A stretch of DNA of 64,000 nucleotides from Alphaproteobacteria bacterium (GTDB taxonomy: Bacteria > Pseudomonadota > Alphaproteobacteria > Micavibrionales > Micavibrionaceae). The notes under the pieces were generated by a model that saw nothing but the letters and a program-made list of their open reading frames with translations, searched no databases and was not told the origin of the DNA. The stretch lies in NCBI GenBank assembly GCA_016699735.1, contig CP065008.1, positions 372,001 through 436,000 of the forward strand. Direction: 5' to 3'. Position 1 is the stretch's first letter, and every line of letters begins with the position of its first letter. Position numbers and translations under genes: made by a program. Below are positions 27,617 through 36,646 of the stretch, one piece after another.

Positions 27617-28939
27617 ATGGTTTTTGTAACGATGAGAAAATACTTTAAGAAGCCAGTTCTTCTTATTCTTTTTGTTATTTTTCTCTGTACGGCACCTGTG
27701 ACTGTAAAAAAGGCAGAGGCCATCTGTTGCGGCTGCTGCAGCTGTCTTACAGACGTTGTTTTTCCAGATGATCTGATCGCGTGGATCGAGAATTGGATCA
27801 ACATCAACATTCATATTTTTATTGAACTCACACTTCACCGGATATTTTTCATGGATTGGGAGTTTTGGCAGGAAAATCTTCTTCCGGCTATGATGGCGAT
27901 GGCTGAGCAGCTGGCTGCGGTCGCTATGCAGCAAATGACCATATTAGGGGCATTTATTGACGCTCAGGAGCAGTTGGAAACCCAAAGGCTTTTTCAGCAA
28001 CTCATGGCAAAGGCCCATAAAGATTACCATCCCAGCATCGAGATGTGCGAATTCGGAACGAGAATAAAAAGTTTGGCTGCAACGGAGCGCAGGGGTGAAT
28101 TGGCGGCATACGCTCTAAGCCAGCGCTCGCAAGACAGGAATCTTGGTAACGCGAACGTTGCGGCTTTTGGTGGCCCGAGAAGCGATATCAAAAGTCGGGT
28201 TAACCAATACCTCTCAACCTACTGCGATCGCAGGGACAACAACGATGCGCTGGGTTTGATTTGTACGACGGGTGCTGGCGCCGCACAAAGAGAAAGGTAC
28301 AACAAGGATATCGACTTCCCTCGGACTATTGCACACCCTTGGACGATCAACGTAAACCTTACGAACTTCGGTGCCGCAACGCCCCATGAGGAAGATATCT
28401 TTGCCTTGGCTCAAAATCTTTATGCATTTGATACATACGATCGGCCTAACGCAAAAACGCTTGAGAACAACCCGACTCGGGAGGTAAACGGAGCGCAGCA
28501 GGCCTATCTGGATATGCGTTCCCGTGTGGCGCAGTTAAGTGTCGCAGAGTCAAGCTACAACGCTATAGTTGGGTTGAAGGCAGAGGGCACAGGCGGCTCA
28601 CGCACTTTTATTGAGGCGTTTCTTCAGAATTTAGGACTGGCGGCTGCAGACGCCACAGCGTTGCTGGGGAATAACCCAAGTTACGACGCGCAAATGGAGA
28701 TACTGACAAAAAAAGCTTATCAGGATCCAAGATTTTACACCAACCTCTACGATAAACCTGCGAACGTTGAAAGAAAGGGCGCTGCCATTCAGGCAATAGG
28801 GCTGATTCAAAAGTTCGATTTATTCAAGAGTTATCTGCGAACGGAGGCGTCTCTGTCTATCTTGTTGGAGTTGGCCGTGGAAGACCTTCAAAACGAAATA
28901 GAGGACGCTATCGATGATATCCATACTGCGTCTGAATAA
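27617..28939 (+). CDS. Dot/Icm-adjacent exported paralog 4
   Basis: The shortest member, 440 residues, two bases after paralog 3. Its signal peptide (KKPVLLILFVIFLCTAPVTV) is followed by the densest cysteine cluster, ICCGCCSC at about 36-43. Core: QRLFQQLMAKAHKDYHPS near 133, CEFGTRIKSLAATE, TYCDRRDNN, then NPSYDAQMEILTKKAYQDP near 353, where the usual YY is YD. The C-terminus is acidic (NEIEDAIDDIHTASE). Glutamate-rich tails are known in Dot/Icm substrates, so secretion through the neighbouring system is one testable possibility, but such tails are common. Confidence 0.75.
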   Translation: MVFVTMRKYFKKPVLLILFVIFLCTAPVTVKKAEAICCGCCSCLTDVVFPDDLIAWIENWININIHIFIELTLHRIFFMDWEFWQENLLPAMMAMAEQLAAVAMQQMTILGAFIDAQEQLETQRLFQQLMAKAHKDYHPSIEMCEFGTRIKSLAATERRGELAAYALSQRSQDRNLGNANVAAFGGPRSDIKSRVNQYLSTYCDRRDNNDALGLICTTGAGAAQRERYNKDIDFPRTIAHPWTINVNLTNFGAATPHEEDIFALAQNLYAFDTYDRPNAKTLENNPTREVNGAQQAYLDMRSRVAQLSVAESSYNAIVGLKAEGTGGSRTFIEAFLQNLGLAAADATALLGNNPSYDAQMEILTKKAYQDPRFYTNLYDKPANVERKGAAIQAIGLIQKFDLFKSYLRTEASLSILLELAVEDLQNEIEDAIDDIHTASE

Positions 28940-28960
28940 CTTATCTCTAGGATGGTTGAC

Positions 28961-30754
28961 ATGACTGAAAAACGCAAAAAAAACAAGAAAGTCTTAGCCG
29001 CCGCTTCACTCTTGGCGATCTGTGTTACTTTTTTTGCAGCCTCGTCACTTTATTTCGACTCCAGCAAAAGCTTGAACGATTCATATCTAAATCTATCCCA
29101 TTTCAATCCAAATGCGACTCTGAACTACGAAATCTTTAGCAATGGAGAAATTATTGAAAAAGGAAACAAGCAATTTGATAAGTCTGGAAGTATAAAAATA
29201 GACACATCGTCATACTTAACTCCTGAAAAGGAAGGGAAACTGGCCTATAGGTTTGATATACAGTCCGGGCCACAGCAAAATCAAACGGACAATTCTGCTG
29301 TCAACTTTCTAATTAAACTGGACAGAAAGACGGGAGGGATTGAATACACAGGATCGGGTCTGGCCGAGTTTTCAAAAATTCTTGTATCAGATGGAAGCAA
29401 CACACACGAAACCAGCGCTGATTGGGCGGGATATTTTGCTGGAGACAACCTATTCAATACCATGGATAGCAAAAACCGCAACCTCATGAAACTGGCATTC
29501 CAAAACTACAATCTGGAGAATGACGGTGACGTTGATCGTGAACCGCCGGTTGTGGAGGTTTTGTTTGGTGACCCTTCCGCAGACGGTGTATCGGACGTCC
29601 AGGCGCGTTACAGCGCGGCTATGATCATGATGACCGAGCAACTCTCGGCGGTCATGATGCAGCAGGCTTTCATTATTGGAACCTTCTTCGATGCAAAGAT
29701 GCAGTTGGAGACACAACGGAAGCTCCAGGAGCTTATGGCCCGCGCCCACAAGGATTACCACCCCAGTGAACAGATATGTCGCTTTGGTACCTTTGTCAAA
29801 AGTCTTGCTCATTCTGAGCGTGCATTCGAGTTGGACATGAGGGCTCTGAATAAGGCTCTTTTGAATGAGGCTCTGAGTGTGCAGCACGACAGTGCGGGGG
29901 AAGGTTCGAAACAATCTGTCTTAAACCGCATCAATCAGTTCTCAACAAAATATTGTAATCCACGGGACAACAACGACAGTTTGGATGCTTTATGTTCAAC
30001 CCTGACTGCCGCGACTCCTGCCCAAAGGGAAAGGTTTAATAAGGATGTTGATTTCTTCCGCACGATTGATAGCAAGCTTACTCTAGATGCAAACTTTGCA
30101 GATGGGACACTGACAAATGAGGAAGAGGACATTTTTGCGCTTGCATTGAATCTTTATATGCCCAACTCTTTCGACACTATGGAAACCAACGACGTTACTG
30201 AAAATCCTGTGAGCCAATATAACGCACGTAGGCATGCCTCTATAGTCGCCGCGGCTCAGAACAGCTTTATCAATATTGTTGGAATGAAGACAAGTGCGCC
30301 CCCGGGACAGGCAACGGTTGCACCAGGAGCTTGGCCTCCGAATATACTACCTCCCCCACCCCCGGCCCCCGCTTTAACGGAAAATACGGGTTGGACTTTT
30401 ATGAAGGCATTCATACGGGAATTGGGCTTACCCGGGATGACTGACGCAGAAATCCATGCGTATTTAGGCGAACGTCCAAGCTACTATGCCCAGATGGAGG
30501 TTCTGACGAAGAAAATTTATGAAAGCCCGAACTTTTATACCAATCTTTATGACAAACCAGAGAACGTCGATAGAATAGGTGCTGCAATAGATGCAATTGG
30601 ATTGATGAGTATGAGAGACAGGTTTGACTCCTCCCTGCGCCGCGAAATGCTGACGGGGCTCCTGGTTGAGGACGCCCTTCAAACTCACATCGAAAGCAAT
30701 ACCGTAAGAATTTTCAAGAACATTCAGGATGAGCAGCCGACTCTTAGAAATTAG
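28961..30754 (+). CDS. Dot/Icm-adjacent paralog 5 with an extra N-terminal domain
   Basis: The largest member, 597 residues from ATG 28961, chosen because AGGA lies eight bases upstream (an ATG at 28952 is also in frame). It has a lysine-rich N-terminus, one hydrophobic segment (about 12-30) and then a domain of about 170 residues, predicted beta-rich, that the others lack; the post-signal cysteine cluster is missing. From residue 215 it rejoins the family: LQELMARAHKDYHPS near 260, CRFGTFVKSLAHSE, KYCNPRDNN, a proline-rich insert near 460, and PSYYAQMEVLTKKIYESP near 505. It is last in the operon and may be a membrane-anchored version of the family. Confidence 0.75.
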   Translation: MTEKRKKNKKVLAAASLLAICVTFFAASSLYFDSSKSLNDSYLNLSHFNPNATLNYEIFSNGEIIEKGNKQFDKSGSIKIDTSSYLTPEKEGKLAYRFDIQSGPQQNQTDNSAVNFLIKLDRKTGGIEYTGSGLAEFSKILVSDGSNTHETSADWAGYFAGDNLFNTMDSKNRNLMKLAFQNYNLENDGDVDREPPVVEVLFGDPSADGVSDVQARYSAAMIMMTEQLSAVMMQQAFIIGTFFDAKMQLETQRKLQELMARAHKDYHPSEQICRFGTFVKSLAHSERAFELDMRALNKALLNEALSVQHDSAGEGSKQSVLNRINQFSTKYCNPRDNNDSLDALCSTLTAATPAQRERFNKDVDFFRTIDSKLTLDANFADGTLTNEEEDIFALALNLYMPNSFDTMETNDVTENPVSQYNARRHASIVAAAQNSFINIVGMKTSAPPGQATVAPGAWPPNILPPPPPAPALTENTGWTFMKAFIRELGLPGMTDAEIHAYLGERPSYYAQMEVLTKKIYESPNFYTNLYDKPENVDRIGAAIDAIGLMSMRDRFDSSLRREMLTGLLVEDALQTHIESNTVRIFKNIQDEQPTLRN

Positions 30755-30799
30755 AAGAGCGACCTCTAATGTCTATGCGTCCGAGCTAACCTGATTTCT

Positions 30800-30815
30800 T
30801 GGCACCCTCCTTGCA
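30800..30815 (+). promoter_or_regulatory. sigma-54 promoter of flgK
   Basis: TGGCAC (30800-30805), five bases, then TTGCA (30811-30815) is a consensus -24/-12 promoter with the required ten bases between the GG and GC pairs. It lies 70 bases before the flgK start. Sigma-54 control of late flagellar genes is known in alphaproteobacteria such as Caulobacter. A start site near 30826 is expected. Confidence 0.8.
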
Positions 30816-30886
30816 TATCTCCTCCATGAGTCGGCAATAACGTCGGCCAAGCGCGGGTTAGCCGCGCCGCTGCAACGGAGTAGATT

Positions 30887-33283
30887 ATGGGTCTTTCAGG
30901 ACTGGATGCCGCGCTTTCCGGCCTAAAAATATACCAGAAACAGATCGAAACCATCTCCGCCAACGTCTCTAATGTTGGCACGGAAGGCTATACCCGGAAA
31001 ATTTTGCCGCAGGCGGCGCAATCGGTCGGCGGTCAAACCGTAGGGGTTCTGGCTCGCACGGTCATCAGGAACGTGGATATCAACCTGGAGCGCGATCTCT
31101 GGACCCAGGTCAGCGCAGTGGGTTTCTATGACGTCCAGAAAACCTATCTGGAGCGAATCGACCAGTTTCACGGCGAACCTGGTGCTGGGATTTCCGTGGC
31201 CTCAGAAGTGACAAAGCTTCACGAATCCTTCGTGGCCTTGGCCGATACGCCCGAGGACAGGTTTCTGCGCGCCGATGTGGTCGATCAGGCCGCTGATACG
31301 GCCAATAAAATCAATGAGTTATCCGATTACATCACAACTTTACGCAACGACGCGCAATCCGAGGCGGAAGTGGTCGTACAGAGCATCAACGACCTTCTCG
31401 AGCAGATCGCCGAACTCAACCAGCAGGTCCGCTATGCCATGGCCGCAGGGAACACATCGGCAGCCATGGAGGACAGCCGCGATCTGGCGATCAAGGAACT
31501 CTCCTCTCTCATAGAGATCAGCCTTTTCCGGCGCGGCGATGGCGTTCTCGTCGTCCAGACAGTCGAGGGGGCCGAACTGGTAGGCGAACAGCCCAATCTC
31601 CTCACCTTCGATCCTTCGCCCCTCTCGGCCAATAATGCCTACCCGGCAACGGCGGCAGGCGTCTTCGTCGGCGACCCCAACACGGATCCTTCGGCCCTTG
31701 ACATCACCGCCCGCACGGTGGGCGGCAGACTGGGCGGCCTTCTGCAGCTCAGGGACGAGATTTTCCCCAAACAGATGGCCCAGATCGACGAGTTGGCCCA
31801 TAAGCTGGCCCTCCGGTTCGAAGCGCAAGGGCTGAGGCTCTTCACCGATTCCTCTGGCGGTATCCCGTCCGACAACCCGCCCGACATCGGCGTCAGTCCG
31901 GCCGATCCGGTGGATTATGTTGGCTTTTCCGCCCTGCTTCAGGTGAACAGCCGTATCGTAAACGACCACAGCCTGTTACAGAAGGGCACCTACGGGGCCA
32001 TATTGCCTCCCGGCTCGAACGAGGTGATCCGGCGCGTATTGGAATTTACTTTCTCGGGAACCGAATTTCAGGAAGCAGTTAATCAAGTGACGGCGACTTC
32101 GGTCGATATCCGCGCTGCCGCGACCGGTGCGACGACCCTCCAGAACTGGCTGGGCCTCCGCTCCAGCAACCAGCTCGCGGGCAGTGTGGATTTAACCGCC
32201 TACAGCAGCATCGCCGATCTGGTGAACACCGGCGGCACGAACGTGTTCGGCATCGGCGGCGCGGAAACCGACCGCTTCATCATCCGCTTCGATGACCCGG
32301 ATTTCGGCGGCGGCCCCTACGATATCGAAATCGACCTCAGAAACGTGGCGGTCTCAGGCAGCGGCGCGGTGCAGGATCTCATCAACCACATAACGGCCGA
32401 CGCCGACTGGGCTAACGCCGTGGCCGATTATGGCGCCAGCGTTTCAGCCGGAGCCGACGGCGAACTCCTCATCCAGAGCCGCGGCAACATCCAGACTCTG
32501 GCCAGCGGTACCGAGCCCCTCTCCGATACGGGCTTCGCCTTCCTCGGCCTGAAGCCCGAACTCAAGGAAGCCACGGACCCATACTTCGACGTGAGCGTCG
32601 GAAACAACGCTGCGGTGCGAATCACTATCGAACCGACGGATACGGAAACAGACATCCTTGCCAAGCTCAACGCCGTGCCCGGTCTGGTAGCCCAGACCGA
32701 TGCCAATGGTTTTCTGTCTCTGCGTCCAGGCGGCAGCTTCGTGTCCCCCGATTTCGGCGGCGATATCAAGCTGGTGGGCGGCCCCTTCGAGACCGATTCG
32801 GCGGCGCTGGCGGGCACGGCTGCAGGCCGCGCCTCTGTTGATGACGGCGTGAACATCGTTTCGGCTCTTTTCGGAACCTATTCCGTCCTCTCCGGCGGCG
32901 CGATCAACGACGAATCGCCCATCGTGGACGTCCCCTATACCTCTGAAACCGAAAACGGCACAGGCTCTTTTGTACATTTCCGCTCGGAATTTTTGGGGCC
33001 GGGGGCGAATATTGAATCCGAAGTCGTCGGTGCCCTGACGTTGGAGGACTACGCCCAGAAGATGGTAAACCAGCATGGGCAGGAGCTGAACCTCATTAAG
33101 GAGCGCCGTGCGGATGAGGAAACCCTGCAAGGTTTGCTCGAAAAGGAACTGGTGGACAGCTCCGGCGTAAATCTGGACGAGGAACTGGGATTCCTGATCG
33201 TGGTCCAGACCGCCTATGCCGCCTCGGCACGGGTGATCAACGCGATCGACGAGATTTTTCAGGAACTGTTAAGAGTCGTATAG
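30887..33283 (+). CDS. flgK: flagellar hook-associated protein FlgK
   Basis: First hook-filament junction protein, exported by the flagellar type III system. The N-terminus has the typical helix LDAALSGLKIYQKQIETISANVSNVGTEGYTR in family form (residues 4-36), and the C-terminus has the paired helix with GVNLDEELGFLIVVQTAYAASARVI near residue 765. At 798 residues it is longer than most FlgK proteins (about 450-650); the extra length is in the central domain (about 350-690), which is exposed on the filament. CGGAG precedes the ATG. It is followed after 13 bases by flgL, in one transcript from the sigma-54 promoter. Confidence 0.95.
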   Translation: MGLSGLDAALSGLKIYQKQIETISANVSNVGTEGYTRKILPQAAQSVGGQTVGVLARTVIRNVDINLERDLWTQVSAVGFYDVQKTYLERIDQFHGEPGAGISVASEVTKLHESFVALADTPEDRFLRADVVDQAADTANKINELSDYITTLRNDAQSEAEVVVQSINDLLEQIAELNQQVRYAMAAGNTSAAMEDSRDLAIKELSSLIEISLFRRGDGVLVVQTVEGAELVGEQPNLLTFDPSPLSANNAYPATAAGVFVGDPNTDPSALDITARTVGGRLGGLLQLRDEIFPKQMAQIDELAHKLALRFEAQGLRLFTDSSGGIPSDNPPDIGVSPADPVDYVGFSALLQVNSRIVNDHSLLQKGTYGAILPPGSNEVIRRVLEFTFSGTEFQEAVNQVTATSVDIRAAATGATTLQNWLGLRSSNQLAGSVDLTAYSSIADLVNTGGTNVFGIGGAETDRFIIRFDDPDFGGGPYDIEIDLRNVAVSGSGAVQDLINHITADADWANAVADYGASVSAGADGELLIQSRGNIQTLASGTEPLSDTGFAFLGLKPELKEATDPYFDVSVGNNAAVRITIEPTDTETDILAKLNAVPGLVAQTDANGFLSLRPGGSFVSPDFGGDIKLVGGPFETDSAALAGTAAGRASVDDGVNIVSALFGTYSVLSGGAINDESPIVDVPYTSETENGTGSFVHFRSEFLGPGANIESEVVGALTLEDYAQKMVNQHGQELNLIKERRADEETLQGLLEKELVDSSGVNLDEELGFLIVVQTAYAASARVINAIDEIFQELLRVV

Positions 33284-33296
33284 ACGGAGAGAAACG

Positions 33297-34493
33297 ATGA
33301 CAGGCATATCGACATTAGGTCAGGCGCTCAGGCAGATAGAAAATATCAAAAAGCAGCAAACCACTTTTTCCGACCTGTCCACCCAACTGGCAACCGGCAA
33401 GAAAAGCCAGAGTTTCTCAGGTCTGGGAACCGATGCCTTGACCACAATTCGCTCCCGCTCCAGCATCGTCTCCCTTGATTCGTATATCAGCAACATAGGC
33501 AAGGCCGATACGCGCCTGAAGATCATGCTCTCCTCGATCGAGGAGTTCCAGGCGCAGGGCAATAACCTTGCCGACGGCTTTATCGGCTTCGTCCAGCAAG
33601 GCACCCACCAGCTGGGCGAGATCGTCACCTATGACGATCCCTCGACCCCGTTCGTGCATGAGGAGGTCGCCGTGGGCATGACCTCCGCCACCTCCGATGA
33701 GGAGCTGCAGGGGCTGATCGACCTGTCGAAAAATCTCTACAACTACATGACCGAGCTCATCAACAGCAAGGACGGCGACCGTTACGTCTTCGGCGGGGCC
33801 GAAACCCTGACCCCGCCCCTGAACGATACCGGAACGCTGGACGCGGCGGTCAGCACCCTGCTGACCAGCTGGAAAAACGGCACGATTACGACCGACCAGC
33901 TTCTGGCTGATATCCGCGACCGCACGGCGACCGCCGGCAACCCGGACGCCCTGACCGACAGCGTGATTGGCTACTCCGCGCCGCTCAGCGCCGGTAACGC
34001 GGGTCGCGTATTCGTGCGGGTGGATGATGATTCGGAACTCGAATACACGGTCCACGCCAACGAGGACCCCTTCCGGGATATCCTTGTGGCCCTCTCCTTC
34101 CTGAAAAACGAGAGCTTCCCGCCGATTGCCGACACCTACGAGGACGGCGTATTCCCCGGAACCCCCGACGTGCAGGGCGCCCCCGGTTACACTCTGGCGC
34201 AGCAGCAGGAAAGCTTCTACACCCTCTACAACGAACTGACAGAGATGGTGAGCCGTTCCCTTGATGAAATCGACAATATCCGCTTCGATATGGAGGGGGT
34301 GCGCGTCTCCATGAACGAAACCAAGGAATTCCACGTCGACCAGAAAAACCTCTTCCAGAGCATCGTCTCAGGGATAGAGGATGCCGACACCAACGACGTC
34401 GCGCTCAAGCTGAACACCTTGCAGGTCCAGCTCGAAGCCACCTTCCGGGTCACAGCCCTGGTCAGCCAGCTTTCACTGGTCAACTTCATATAA
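33297..34493 (+). CDS. flgL: flagellar hook-associated protein FlgL
   Basis: Second hook-filament junction protein. The 398 residues show flagellin-like ends: an N-terminal helix (QALRQIENIKKQQTTFSDLS, then LATGKKSQSFSGLG) and a C-terminal helix (LKLNTLQVQLEATFRVTALV) with a variable middle. The gene is preceded by GGAGAG and ends 20 bases before a strong terminator, so the flgKL transcript probably stops there. The gene is visibly more GC-rich than the secretion genes on either side. Confidence 0.93.
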   Translation: MTGISTLGQALRQIENIKKQQTTFSDLSTQLATGKKSQSFSGLGTDALTTIRSRSSIVSLDSYISNIGKADTRLKIMLSSIEEFQAQGNNLADGFIGFVQQGTHQLGEIVTYDDPSTPFVHEEVAVGMTSATSDEELQGLIDLSKNLYNYMTELINSKDGDRYVFGGAETLTPPLNDTGTLDAAVSTLLTSWKNGTITTDQLLADIRDRTATAGNPDALTDSVIGYSAPLSAGNAGRVFVRVDDDSELEYTVHANEDPFRDILVALSFLKNESFPPIADTYEDGVFPGTPDVQGAPGYTLAQQQESFYTLYNELTEMVSRSLDEIDNIRFDMEGVRVSMNETKEFHVDQKNLFQSIVSGIEDADTNDVALKLNTLQVQLEATFRVTALVSQLSLVNFI

Positions 34494-34512
34494 AGCCAAT
34501 CCAAACAAAAAA

Positions 34513-34536
34513 CCCCCGCAAGTCCGCGGGGGCTTT
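34513..34536. terminator. bidirectional rho-independent terminator
   Basis: CCCCCGC (34513-34519) pairs with GCGGGGG (34526-34532) around a six-base loop. Rightward it is followed by CTTTG; leftward by TTTTTT (34507-34512 read on the minus strand). It separates flgL from the convergent TcpQ-like gene and can end both transcripts. Confidence 0.88.
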
Positions 34537-34554
34537 GCCAATTTTTTCAACAGC

Positions 34555-36153
34555 TTAACCGCTGGCGGCCTCATCAATGACCAGAGCAGCGTCCGACCCT
34601 GTCTTGAGGTTATGCGAGGGGCCGTTTTTAATAGCCTGCGCGAACAAAACTTTAACCGCATTGTCGAACGTCCCGCTGATCAGGATATTGCTGCTCAGCG
34701 TATAGTCCTTCTCGGCATTCCATTGCAGAGGCACGTTGGCCTGCTTGGACCAGCTATCCAGAGTTTCCTTCAGGCTCGATCCCTGTTTGGCTTCCCAGAT
34801 CCGGGGCTGGAACAGCTGCTCGTTCGAACGGGAGGAGGGCGCAGGCTTTTCTGTTTCCTCGGCTTTGGCGGCTTTCAGAGCATCATCGGCAGGAGGTGCA
34901 GGTTCGTCAGCCTTTGCCAGAATGACCTCCTCAATCTCTTCCTCATCCGATTTCTCGGCCTTTTGCGCTTCATCTGCAACAGGGGCTTTTACATCGCCGG
35001 GATCAAGAATGACGTTGCGTCCGGGCGCTTTCTTAATTTGTGGCTCCGGCGCAGTCTCAGGAGCGGAGGCAACCTTTACAGGCTCTTCAGCAACCGCAGC
35101 TTCGACAGCGGTCTCCTCATCGGCCTTCTCTTCAAGCACCTTGGCCTTTTTAGCCAGCTTCTCGGCCTCTTTCTTGCTCAGCTTTTCAGCCTTCTTGTCA
35201 GCCTTGACGGGCAAAACCTCCGCTTCCGGAGTCTCGAGTGGGGCAGCCTCAGGCAGAGGAGCAAGAGCGGCGCTATCCTCGGCTACTGGAACAGGTTCCG
35301 GCGCGGGGGCAACAGGTGCTGCACCCGAAACCACCTTGACGACATTGCCCTGGATCAAAGCCTTAATATTGAGAGGCCGGAGCATATCGTCCAGAACCAG
35401 ATTCCAGGGCTTGCCTCCCTCCCAGGACACGAGGTACCCGGGATTAACCCCCCGGCCGAACGAAAACGCATACTGGGCGGGAACAACCTGACGCAGAGCC
35501 AGAGCCAGCGGCATATCGGACCCGAACCCCTCGATCACGTCAAAAGCCCCGCCTTTCCAGGTAATCTCTTCCGGCTGGGCAGGAGCGGCAGTAAGTGCAG
35601 GCTCGGTATGGTCTTCTTCCTCAAGCGGATAAGGGTTGATGTTGAGCCCCGGAGGAGGTTCTTTATTAGCAGGCTCGTAAACACTCTCGGCGGGTTCAGG
35701 CATAACCGTGCCGGTTCCCTGATGCGTTTCGGTGATTGGGAACGGCTCGGGTGCAGCTTCAACACCCTCTGACTTGGGAACAAGGGGGGCGCTCATAACG
35801 ACAGGCTCAGCAACGCTACCATTATAGTCAAGGCCGCGTTCTTGGGTACTAGCTTCATCGTGGGGGGTGATAACTTTGACCTTTAGACGCCCATCAGTAC
35901 GCGGGGGCTGCACATCTTCAATAACTTGGTGTGCGGGCTCCTCGCTAATTTCAACGTCTCCGACCTCGGGAAGGCCGCTTGATTCACTTGAAAAGTCTTG
36001 TGTCGAAGAGGATTTCGGCAGCGGCGCGGCTACCTGCCTTTCTGGCGGAGTCCATTCAAATCCTGCAAAAACAGGGCTAGGAATCAAAAAAAGTGGAAAA
36101 GCCAGAAAACCAAGGCACGTAGAAGTCAAAAAACGATTCGTTCTTACAGACAT
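34555..36153 (-). CDS. TcpQ/PilL-like periplasmic protein
   Basis: The 532-residue protein (from ATG 36153; a TTG at 36201 is less likely) has a signal peptide ending VFA-GFEW. A Pro/Glu-rich stretch follows, then a first STN/PilL-type domain at about 180-265 (LALRQVVPAQYAFSFGRGV; VSWEGGKPWNLVLDDML). A long Ala/Glu/Lys/Pro linker spans about 270-435, and a second TcpQ-type domain ends the protein (WEAKQGSSLKETLDSWSKQ). In pilus systems such proteins help secretins or cell-wall spanning. Here it follows icmT in the dot operon, so a role in the Dot/Icm outer-membrane complex is likely. Confidence 0.72.
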   Translation of the reverse strand: MSVRTNRFLTSTCLGFLAFPLFLIPSPVFAGFEWTPPERQVAAPLPKSSSTQDFSSESSGLPEVGDVEISEEPAHQVIEDVQPPRTDGRLKVKVITPHDEASTQERGLDYNGSVAEPVVMSAPLVPKSEGVEAAPEPFPITETHQGTGTVMPEPAESVYEPANKEPPPGLNINPYPLEEEDHTEPALTAAPAQPEEITWKGGAFDVIEGFGSDMPLALALRQVVPAQYAFSFGRGVNPGYLVSWEGGKPWNLVLDDMLRPLNIKALIQGNVVKVVSGAAPVAPAPEPVPVAEDSAALAPLPEAAPLETPEAEVLPVKADKKAEKLSKKEAEKLAKKAKVLEEKADEETAVEAAVAEEPVKVASAPETAPEPQIKKAPGRNVILDPGDVKAPVADEAQKAEKSDEEEIEEVILAKADEPAPPADDALKAAKAEETEKPAPSSRSNEQLFQPRIWEAKQGSSLKETLDSWSKQANVPLQWNAEKDYTLSSNILISGTFDNAVKVLFAQAIKNGPSHNLKTGSDAALVIDEAASG

Positions 36154-36306
36154 CTCATTATTCCCAAAAAAACATAAAGCCAAGCCCCGACGGACAGACA
36201 AGAGAGAATATCGTTAAATCTTTGAAAAAACAAGAGATAAGAAGACGGCTAACACCAACAAAAAACAACTGCAATAAAGGAAAGGCAGGAGATATTTAGT
36301 TTGGAG

Positions 36307-36606
36307 TTAACCCCAATCGATAAAACGGTGCCTCCAAGCCTTTACCAAGCCCGGACGTTCCCTTCCGACAATCCAGGACCGTAACGCACGCAAAGCAGAG
36401 GGTAAAGACAGCCCCTTATTCTCAAGAAACCTAAAAATATAGAAAACGGCAAAGCTAATAATTATTGTCGACCATCTAAGATAAAAGAGCCACACGGGAA
36501 TCATAAACGCAACGCGACCATCAAAGCCCAAAAATCGGACAGTTCTCATACTGTCCCGCCAGTGCCAATTAATCTTGGCCTCAAGGTTCTCTAGCTCTTT
36601 AACCAC
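36307..36606 (-). CDS. icmT: IcmT, small inner-membrane protein
   Basis: Small essential Dot/Icm protein, counterpart of TraK of I-type conjugation. The 99 residues have the family pattern: NWHWRDSMRTVRFLGFDGR near residue 13, then two hydrophobic segments (about 33-56) and the conserved C-terminal half (GLSLPSALRALRSWIVG). A GTG start is used. In Legionella icmT heads the icmTS operon; here it follows dotB, 40 bases apart, and no icmS is seen nearby. The close match makes the call firm despite the small size. Confidence 0.86.
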   Translation of the reverse strand: MVKELENLEAKINWHWRDSMRTVRFLGFDGRVAFMIPVWLFYLRWSTIIISFAVFYIFRFLENKGLSLPSALRALRSWIVGRERPGLVKAWRHRFIDWG

Positions 36607-36646
36607 GGTAGCACCCTATAAAAAAATACAAAAAACTCCAAAAAAT

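Noticed and set aside
23160..30754. Five paralogs as VirB5/TrbJ-type minor pilins
   Set aside because: Helical Met/Gln-rich segments are vaguely similar, but the cysteine motifs and the PSYYAQ block do not match what I know of VirB5; not enough to name them.
32444..33130. Minus-strand open frame of 228 codons inside flgK, and another of 305 codons in flgL
   Set aside because: GC-rich genes give long antisense frames; flgK and flgL are certain.
34612..35772. Plus-strand open frame of 386 codons opposite the TcpQ-like gene
   Set aside because: Low-complexity shadow of the Ala/Glu/Lys linker; no start signal.
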